From: Litoditis marina
Taxonomy: Eukaryota > Nematoda > Chromadorea > Rhabditida > Rhabditidae
Assembly (NCBI GenBank): GCA_964036275.1
Contig: OZ038433.1
Location: 38,163,336 to 38,227,335 of the forward strand
Length of the DNA stretch: 64,000 nucleotides
Direction of reading: 5' to 3'
The position numbers and the translations under genes are program-made. The notes below the pieces were generated by a model. The model saw only the letters and a list, made by a program, of their open reading frames with translations. It did not search any database and was not told where the DNA came from. Below, in pieces: positions 56,801 to 64,000 of the stretch; position 1 is the stretch's first letter; each line of letters opens with the position of its first letter.

Positions 56801-59800
56801 CATATAGTTCGTTTCACCAATCAATGTCCTTGTACAGTAATCTGTAGAATATTCGCGAGGCTTTTTCTAATGAAAAAAATATTATTTTGGTCTCAAACTT
56901 TCAGAGTTTGTTGATGTAAAGGTAGAAAACACAATGGTGAAATGTTAAGTCATTTTAAAAACATCAAACTACCTAACGCAAACCTGTAAGTTTGCGCAGA
57001 TTACTGTAGAGGGTTATAAGTGCGTGAAACAGACTATACAAAAGTCGTAAAATATTTTTTCAAACCTGTGAACTATAATATACAAATCACAGCTGCGAAA
57101 GAGAACAACTGTTGAATAATATGCCAAGTGTTATAGCACCCAGAGTTGAAGTAAAGACCAAAACTGCAAATCATTGTGTATAAAACCAGAATCTCTATAG
57201 TTGACTACGTTGAGTTAACATCTGTGATTTGTATATTATAGTTTACAGGTTTGAAAAAATATTTTACGACTTTTGTATGTTTGTAATGAACAGTTATACT
57301 TGAGTATATAAGTATTTTCCGGTTTTTGTAGCAGTAGCTGCTCCATTTGAGAGTAGCTGTCTAAGGGGCGCACAGCAGAAGACAAATCTCACAGTCGTTG
57401 GGCCCCCACTTTTTCATGAATTTTTCTCTTTTTGTACACATGCCGTAGGTATGTAGAGAGGTGGTTCGATCTGTACGGTGAAGATAAAATTGTTTTCCTG
57501 ATGAACCACTTGTCAAGTACTATCATCATTCGAAAAAAAACATGACGTCAACATTGCAGTTCTGAAAACTTACTTTATCTGCCCTTCAGAGTCCCAGAAT
57601 ACGTCATGTTTGAATGAAGTTTTCTCGTGAATTAACCACTTTTTAGAAACTCTCAGCATTCGAAAACATATGTCACGTCTTTTTTTCGAAAGTTGACGTC
57701 ATCTGGCCTTCTGAATTCCAGAACAAGTCATACTGAGATGAAATTTCATCTACCATTTTTAAGATATTTGCATCATTTGATGAAATATTCGACGTCAACT
57801 TTTCACTTTCCAAAATTGACGTCATCCGGCTTTCAGAATCCCAGAATACGTCATGTTTAGATGAAGTTTCACCGTTAATACCCCACCTGCCCACTGTTAT
57901 CATCATTTGGAGAAACATTTGACGTAAACTTTACACTTTTTAATTTGGACGTCATCCGGGCTCCAGAATCCGTGATGACGTCCTTTATGTATAACGCTTC
58001 CGTGATACGCGACTAGTTTGTGACTACTAGCCGTTTGAAAAGTAATTTGACGTCAACTTTGCTTTTTTCAATTATGACGTCATCCGAGCTCCAGAATCCT
58101 CAATGACGTCATCAGTAGAAGACTTACATCTAAATCGATGTCAGTTCATGTCTTGGTATCATACTTCAAATTTTACTTGAATTGGTTAGGACTGAGCTGA
58201 GTTATAACGCAATTTGATTTACCCTGACAGAGAGGGCGAGAGAGTGCACGAAATGAAGAGACGCAGAGACATTTTCAAAGACCTATAACTTAATGAAAAA
58301 TAATTTTTTTCGAAAAAAAGTTTGCACCCCCAAAGTTTGAGTGGGGTATCTATCGTGTCCCAAATTTTCAGTCAAATCGGTTCACACATAAAAATATCCC
58401 AGGAGTGCGCACCAACACAGACACACAGATACACGACGGAAGTTGGCGGTCTGCATGAAGCGCATAACGTCATAACTCGGCTCAAACGCGATCAATTTCG
58501 TTCAAATTTTGAATATAGCTTGTAAATATGCCATAGAAAATTAGCAAATCATAAAAAGTATCGATTTTCACAGTTGGGCCTTTTTGAGAGTGAACTAAAA
58601 AATGAAAGCGCACATTAGCCGGACCAAAGACAAATCTCGCACAGCGCTTCGCGCTGCGCGCGATTATGAGAAAAAACTCAGAGTTTTGTTAACTCTTGTA
58701 ACCTAAACGGTTCAGATCTGAGCGGACGACTGTTTGAAGCGTGTCAGGAGAATTTTCAGAGTGATCTTCAAAATTCCTTCGAGCGTAGTCTTATTTATCG
58801 CAGCACGTTAACTGAAACGCTTACCGGGAGTCTTTACCGTTTGGCCACGCTCGCTCTCGTGTTGGTATTTTGTGTGAAATTGTAGATGTTGTCCACACAC
58901 AATGATCATTTCGATTTTTCTACCACTCTCTCGTTTTTCAGATTCGAAAGTTTTTTGCGCTGGCCCCGGTCGCTCGAATGGCATTTGCCAAAGGACTTTT
59001 CCACGAGATGGGAGAAGCTAATGATCAGTTGCAGGTGAGTGTGACGACAAGAAAAGGAATCTCTTTATTAATCTCTATCTTCATCTTCACAAATTGGGCG
59101 ATCGCCTTGAGGCCATTGGAAGAGAGGACATGTCCCTTTTGATTCAAATTGTGCTGAAAAAGTAATTTTTCTGAATATTGACCATCATTTCCAGTTGATG
59201 TACAACACTTTGGGCGACATGGAGTTTTTCTCAAGTGATTGTGCCGCACGGCGTTTCATCGATTCTCTATGTTCCTCGCCGTTAAAGAGGCAATATTGTG
59301 AAAACCTTATTTATTATGTCAGTGGACCGAATTGCGGACAATTGGACACGGTAAAATGATTCAATTTTGACAGTAATCCGAGTTTATATATTTCACATTC
59401 AGCGATCAGTTAAAAATCACCACAACTCTCTATTATTGAACAGCGAGTTGGACATTGATATCATGAACCTGACACGAATGGGAATCCCTAAAGGTTGCGT
59501 CAACAAAGACAAAAATCATCGTCGATGGTTGTATTTCTCAGAATGCGAAGGCGTTCAGCTCAGTCGTTTTTGTTGTCATTCATTTTTTCGCCGTGCCCTA
59601 TTAATAAATCTGCAACCATTCAGTGCATTCAAAATCTACAAATTTCTGTAAAGAATGTTATACATTTAAATGAATTTCAGTCTCGAATCCCTGCCTACCT
59701 AGCCCACAACTTCATGGGAACTTCACTGAGAAATGTGCTTCATTTCACCCAAATGATCAAAAACAAGAGAATGAGTCATTTCGATATGGGACCGGAGAGA

Positions 59801-61127
59801 AATAGCCAATGCTATGGAACGGTACGTGTTGAGTAATAACATCTCTCAGGTGAGCAGATTTTCCGTGTTGTTTTCTTCACAGCAAAGAATCTTCCTAGCA
59901 TGCAAGTTCAGATGAAGTGTGCAGACAACTGAAAGTAGTCGTTAGAAAGGTATGAAAATGTTAATTCTGTAGAGGAGTTGTTCTGTTTTCAAGTGGTTCT
60001 TATTCTTATTTCCAGAGATGTCCGCCTGAGTATAACCTATCCAATATATCTGTGCTGACATATTTGGTGTATTCGGACAATGATTGGATAGCCGGCTCTT
60101 CTGATGTCGAATCATTCATTGCGAAAAGTTTGCCGTCGAAAAAAATAATGTGAGACATATAGTTCGTTTCACCCATCGATAGCAGTCAGCCATGCTGGCC
60201 GAGCGCACCCTACATTGCAGGCGACTGATCTGGCAGCTTGCCAGTCTTTTCATTACAAATAAAAATCCAAAAAGTGGTTATTTTGAGTTTTTTGCACATA
60301 TTTTGTATACAAAAGGTTACCATAATCGGGGAGTAACTAAAACAAGTTTTTGTGCGATACAATTAGGTTTAAAAAACGGCTAGAGAAGATGGTTGGATAT
60401 CACTATTTTTATTTTCGGCGATCATGTTCAGATGGCCGGCTGCTTGTGGGCGCCGCGCCACCTATCGCAGCTGAGTCCAATACCCAGCTTGTGCATCAAT
60501 TTTGATTAGACTGATTGCTGTTGAAAACTTTCCAACACAATTGACTCCGCCCATAAAGATTTACTGTACCTGGCTGCTATCGATGTGTGGAACGAACTAC
60601 CAGCTCCTCGTGATAGTTGAGCCAATTATTTGTACAAGCAAGCTAATAATGTTTAATAAGTACTTGAACACACATTCGTCGTGGAAAGATGAAGAAATTG
60701 CGAGAAGCATGTTGTAAAACTCACCAATCTTTGTTCAAAAGGAAAATCAGAAGAAACTAACTGTTGTATAAAAAAGTGTTTGGGTGTGAGACATCTTCCA
60801 TAACATGAAATCTCAGTAAAAAGGTTGAAAAATTAGGCAGTATGTGTTTTGAGTTTCATAGGAAAAATGCAAAATTCAAACATCTGAAAGTTTCAGTCAA
60901 GTAAATTTGAAGTTTTCGGGATTCCAGAAGCCATCCAGATTAAAACGTCTGATATGTTACACCGTTAACTATTCATAATTCACGAAATCTTTTTTTTTAG
61001 AAAACTGGTTAATTTCAATCACTGCGATTTTCTTTGGGGTTCACGAGCCAAAAACGAAGTATACGGAGTCATCGAACGGATTATCAACGGAGACAGCCGG
61101 ATACAGGTTTCTCTTACCGTTTGTTAA
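53892..61127 (+). CDS. Secreted acid-lipase-like alpha/beta hydrolase (lipl family), ten exons
   Basis: Exons: 53892-54068, 54749-54847, 54991-55092, 55555-55669, 56487-56637, 58942-59034, 59195-59350, 59681-59821, 60016-60149, 61001-61127 (stop TAA). The product has about 430 residues, near the family norm of about 400. Exon 1 gives a signal peptide. Exon 2 has the family's HWGYPVETH...EDGYIL...RIPHGK start. Exon 3 has [13 protein letters not shown] (oxyanion region). Exon 4 has WLGNMRGN. Exon 5 has the nucleophile motif GHSQG. Exon 9 has YSDNDW (acid) and exon 10 has FNHCDFLWG (His), so the triad is complete. Such lipases hydrolyse triglycerides or cholesteryl esters in lysosome or gut lumen. 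All junctions are in phase except exon 2 to 3, which is off by one with the best donor (54,848). A donor at 54,882 would restore phase with 11 extra residues. Confidence 0.85.
55752..55925 (-). repeat. SINE-like repeat, family 1, copy on the minus strand
   Basis: Read on the minus strand it starts agggtactgtatatctcac, contains gcgcagtggttagcg (A box) and gcaggttcgattcc (B box), and ends aaatttggcacctactataac. The boxes are better preserved here than in the 47.7-kb copy. It lies in lipase intron 4. Confidence 0.65.
56050..56190 (-). repeat. tRNA-derived SINE-like sequence, family 2, second copy
   Basis: On the minus strand tgagaaagtggatagcg (A box) and gggttcgaattcc (B box) are followed by gctcgtcgcgctattt and a tail with taacggccttcaccc. 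It lies in lipase intron 4. Confidence 0.55.
56661..58664. mobile_element. Non-autonomous element, copy 2, in a lipase intron
   Basis: It has the same ends as the copy at 16.2-18.7 kb (tcgtgaaaaagtgggggccc to cgcgctgcgcgcgat) and the same order: foldback, diverged gacgtca repeats, a cacgacggaagttggcg block, then the hairpin. The flanks again share only ATT. Its left foldback arm is split by a 232-bp MITE. The minisatellite is shorter and more diverged, so this copy is probably older or evolved separately. Confidence 0.7.
56805..57036. mobile_element. 232-bp MITE with TA target duplication, nested in the foldback element
   Basis: The ends are tagttcgtttcac and gtgaaacagacta (terminal inverted repeats), flanked by TA. 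The unoccupied site cattacaaacatacaaaagtcg is present in the other foldback arms, so the insertion is exact. TA duplication suggests a Tc1/mariner-type source. Confidence 0.85.
60160..60599. mobile_element. 440-bp MITE related to the nested one, in a lipase intron
   Basis: It starts tagttcgtttcacccatcgatagcagtcagcca, and its right end contains the reverse complement in degenerate form (tggctgctatcgatgtgtggaacgaacta). A TA precedes it. It begins only about ten bases after the donor of lipase exon 9. Confidence 0.7.
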
Positions 61128-62346
61128 TGCAATTCAAGCTCTTCAATTTCCTGAATGTTTCTCGCATACATTGTGAAGAGCTGATTTTCAACTTGTCTAA
61201 CGATAATTGCGAAGGGAACACTAGTCTCGGAAATCTAGTAATTGAGATATAGTTCTAAACTATTACAGGACTGCTCTTGACCTACCTTGCCGTGTCGTTT
61301 GTTTTTGAAACAAACAATAGAAATAAATATACTCTCACTGGACTACCAACGACTTTAATCTCTTCTACAAACACACTACCGAAGTTGTGACATCTTTGAT
61401 ACTTTCTATCGTTTATCATGGGATCATTGTTGCATTCCACTACATTCAATGAAAGAAGGCAATGAGCTTCGAATTTGCGGTGAGAGTGTTCGAGAAAGTG
61501 TGGAAATTTGTCGTTTTTGGTATTTCATGCATAGTCGACATTCGATCATTCATCGAATTTTAAAATAACCTCCCTCCTTATCTGGTCTCAATTAAGTTAT
61601 GACAAACTTCCTCGCCATCATCAAAGAAAGAATATTAGATTCTACTGATACTGCTGCGTCATAATACGAGATCATCTGTATGGCTTCTGTTTTTGTTGTT
61701 GTAGATGAACATGCCTGATATTTATTCAGTAAACAGCTTTGCAAAACGAATATGTGAGTGTTTTGCTCATTGTGCTATATTTACAGAAGACTAGTTATCA
61801 ACATTTGCTTTCAATCGATGATTGTAATATCCGTTGTACCAATTTGTACAGTAGTAAAGTGAACATCACAGTAATATTGACTTTGGTAATATGTACTGCG
61901 TGACAGAGATGTACAGTTGGCTGGACACATGTCAATTGAAAATGATATACCAGAACCATTTTGTGTAATTCTTGTTGTTTCTTCCTACCAAGGTTGTTTT
62001 GTTTCAGATATCTTAGCAAAGACATGCGGAAATGAAAATTCACAAGATTAGTAAGCTTTTCTCAGCGGAAGAATTTTCATTTGTAGGAAATATATTTTGT
62101 GAAAACACCGAAATTCTTCGTGGATTAGGCAAGACGTCGATGACTTTTTCGACTATAATCTACGAGAAACATAAAAATGAGTCAACAAATTTAAATGAAA
62201 GGCCGACTGCATTCCTCCGTGCAGCTACGTGCAAATGTGAAAACTATGGCACCAGTTTGTTGATAATAGAACCGAAATCTAAAATCAACAAGATTTTCCA
62301 AAAACTGTTCTTCAGCCGTTTTGACTAATCCAGTGAAACCTCTACT
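61128..62346. other. Intergenic stretch, nothing recognised
   Basis: It lies between the lipase stop and the next signal-peptide exon. It is AT-rich with only short ORFs that lack family resemblance or splice context. The lipase polyadenylation site is expected here; an aataaat at 61,321-61,327 is a candidate signal. Confidence 0.4.
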
Positions 62347-63782
62347 ATGGGGCGTTCTCTCAGTCAACATTTCATTATCGTATCGAACATGCTTGTCAAC
62401 AGCTATCTCAGTCAAACCACAATCTTCGTTCTCTTTCTTACTGTAGTTGTGTCCAATTGGTGGTTTGGCGCGGAGGGTGCTATCCTGTCTCCCAACCATT
62501 CCGTGCTCTGTGGGGACCACCCTCTTCAGGCCGTCCCCAAAAAAGTGAAAGGGAGAAGTGAGTTTATCAGCAGGAAGTTGTTTTATGGAAGGCGGCGTAG
62601 CAATCCCTCCAATCTCACGAGAAGTTCTAATGACTTTCTCATGAGATACCTCATAAGCGTCTCGTGAACAGTCAATGTTGTAGCATAGCGATCAATATAA
62701 TCTCATGGGAAGCTTCTGCAAATAGCTCATGAGTATCTCATGAGATTTCTGAGGGATTGCTACGCCGCAAGGTGTTGGTCGTCTGATTTGAAATGTACCC
62801 GAGGATTATTTGTTCTTAGACAGACCATAATAACGTTTGTCACAAGTGAACGAGGCGCACAACCAATTACGCTAGTTTCACATCAAAGACAGCTCATTCT
62901 GACCAATACGTAGTTGGGTTCTGACGCAGGCAACCACATTCGGGAAACAAACGACTTCAAATAAATTCTGGCTGAAGGAGCGCAGAAAGAAACAGTCAAA
63001 CTCAGTTCGCGCGCTCCAATGGCAGACAGACGCAGACGACCAGAAAGCAAACCATGAAACAAACCAAATCGCATAATGGTGGCGCTCAATGTGATCTAAT
63101 GCAATGCCCCAACCCTTCACGGAATCTTTAAAAAAACTTTTTTCAAAATTGACTTATTTCAGTGGATCATGAGAGTATTGTCCAAATGCTGGCCACAGTT
63201 CGGAGATACGCACCTCGATTATGGAAAGCCTACGAATATGCACTATCGAGGTAGTTGAAAGACAAATACATATTTAATAGTTTATCTGTATGTGCAACCG
63301 TAGCTACTTGTGACAACCCATAGAAGAGGTCAAGAAAAACGTTCATAAGAGGCTGTTGTGAGTGTGTGTACGCTCCGTGCAAACTTTTACACAACATTTG
63401 GGTCCGTCTGTCTGGAGGCTAGTGCAACTGAGTGAAATCCCAAAGGAGCCCAAACTTTAAGAGTGGCCCAGAACAGTCAATGATATCATCAATTGGGTTC
63501 GTGCAGAGAAGCAAAATCTGACACTTGTAGTTTGCTTCGTTGCGTTGTTCGTAAAATAGGCATATGATCGCTGAGATAAGAAGGGAATTCAATTCGTTTG
63601 CTTCAAATATAGTTTTTGAACAGAGATGAGACTACAGCTTGAACATGACCATCGATGACCACACAAAACTTCAATATGACTTTTGCCTAGTTTTAAAGAT
63701 CATTGATAGTTATATTTCGTACTTGAATTACAGATACACCGCTTGTAAGCTGATGTCTGCAGCGGGAACTCTGGGCAAATGA
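62347..63782 (+). CDS. Small secreted protein of unknown function, three exons
   Basis: Exons: 62347-62557, 63163-63250, 63734-63782 (stop TGA at 63780-63782), with phases 1 and 2 matching at both junctions, GTGAGT and GTAGTT donors and TTTCAG/TTACAG acceptors. The product has about 115 residues: a long N-terminus, a hydrophobic signal core (TTIFVLFLTVVV), then a basic stretch PKKVKGR and a charged helix-like segment (VRRYAPRLWKAYEYALSRY). There are two cysteines after the signal. Translation could also start at an internal ATG at 62,389, which would place the signal at the very N-terminus. Basic sites and size would suit a peptide precursor, but I recognise no family. A MITE lies in intron 1. 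Confidence 0.65.
62590..62769. mobile_element. 180-bp palindromic MITE in an intron of the small secreted-protein gene
   Basis: The inverted ends cggcgtagcaatccctc and gagggattgctacgccg enclose sequence rich in ctcatgaga motifs. It lies in intron 1. Confidence 0.75.
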
Positions 63783-64000
63783 GGGAACTGGTTACTATTC
63801 AATATGCGATTTGTCCGAGTTCTTTAGGAGTTTTGCACTCATGTGAATCCATTCTCTTTGTTATGACACAACATTGTGTTTAGTATTTGTGTTGGTTATT
63901 CAAATAAATAGTCGAACAACAAAAGTAGAATCATGTTGTCGAGTTATTTGTTTCAGTTCGTTATCGAAGTCTCAAATACATGTTTGAACCTCAACCAATT
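63783..64000. other. Downstream flank, nothing recognised
   Basis: The flank is AT-rich. A caaataaatag at 63,901-63,911 could be the polyadenylation signal of the preceding gene. Confidence 0.3.

Noticed and set aside
62347..63782. Insulin-like peptide, suggested by an LCGDHPLQAV segment
   Set aside because: Only two cysteines follow the signal peptide and there is no A-chain pattern.

Overview
The window looks like nematode DNA. Protein genes are split by many short introns with TTTCAG-type acceptors and GTGAG/GTAAG-type donors. A secreted lipase resembles the nematode lipl family, and a BEL/Pao retroelement carries a phlebovirus-type envelope domain, as nematode Cer elements do. The species cannot be named from the sequence.

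Layout. Positions 1-5273 (+) hold the 3' part of a BEL/Pao element: an RNase H end, integrase and envelope-like protein in one ORF, then a separate gag-type zinc-finger ORF and the terminal region. From 50.84 kb down to 5.65 kb on the minus strand runs one giant gene. I traced 96 exons with a continuous reading frame from a signal-peptide exon at 50,794-50,841. They encode about 4,380 residues in some 51 complement-control-protein (CCP/sushi)-like modules. The 5' half is built from repeated triplets of modules (one six-cysteine, two four-cysteine). The 3' half is a recent tandem array: seven units of about 1.67 kb (9.7-23.4 kb) and three units of 1.56 kb (5.3-9.6 kb). The last intron runs into the BEL element, so the 3' end of the gene probably lies left of the window.

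Mobile DNA sits in introns of this gene. There is a Penelope-like element whose GIY-YIG nuclease is N-terminal to the reverse transcriptase (about 37.5-40.8 kb). There is also a 2.5-kb non-autonomous element with a 5' foldback, a 130-bp minisatellite rich in TGACGTCA and a 3' hairpin (16.16-18.66 kb). A second copy of the latter lies in a lipase intron (56.66-58.66 kb). MITEs and tRNA-related SINE-like repeats are scattered elsewhere.

From 50.85 to 53.89 kb lies a divergent intergenic region. The lipase gene (+, ten exons, 53,892-61,127) follows, then a small three-exon gene for a secreted peptide (+, 62,347-63,782). The lipase and giant protein are both predicted to be secreted; no functional link between them is evident.
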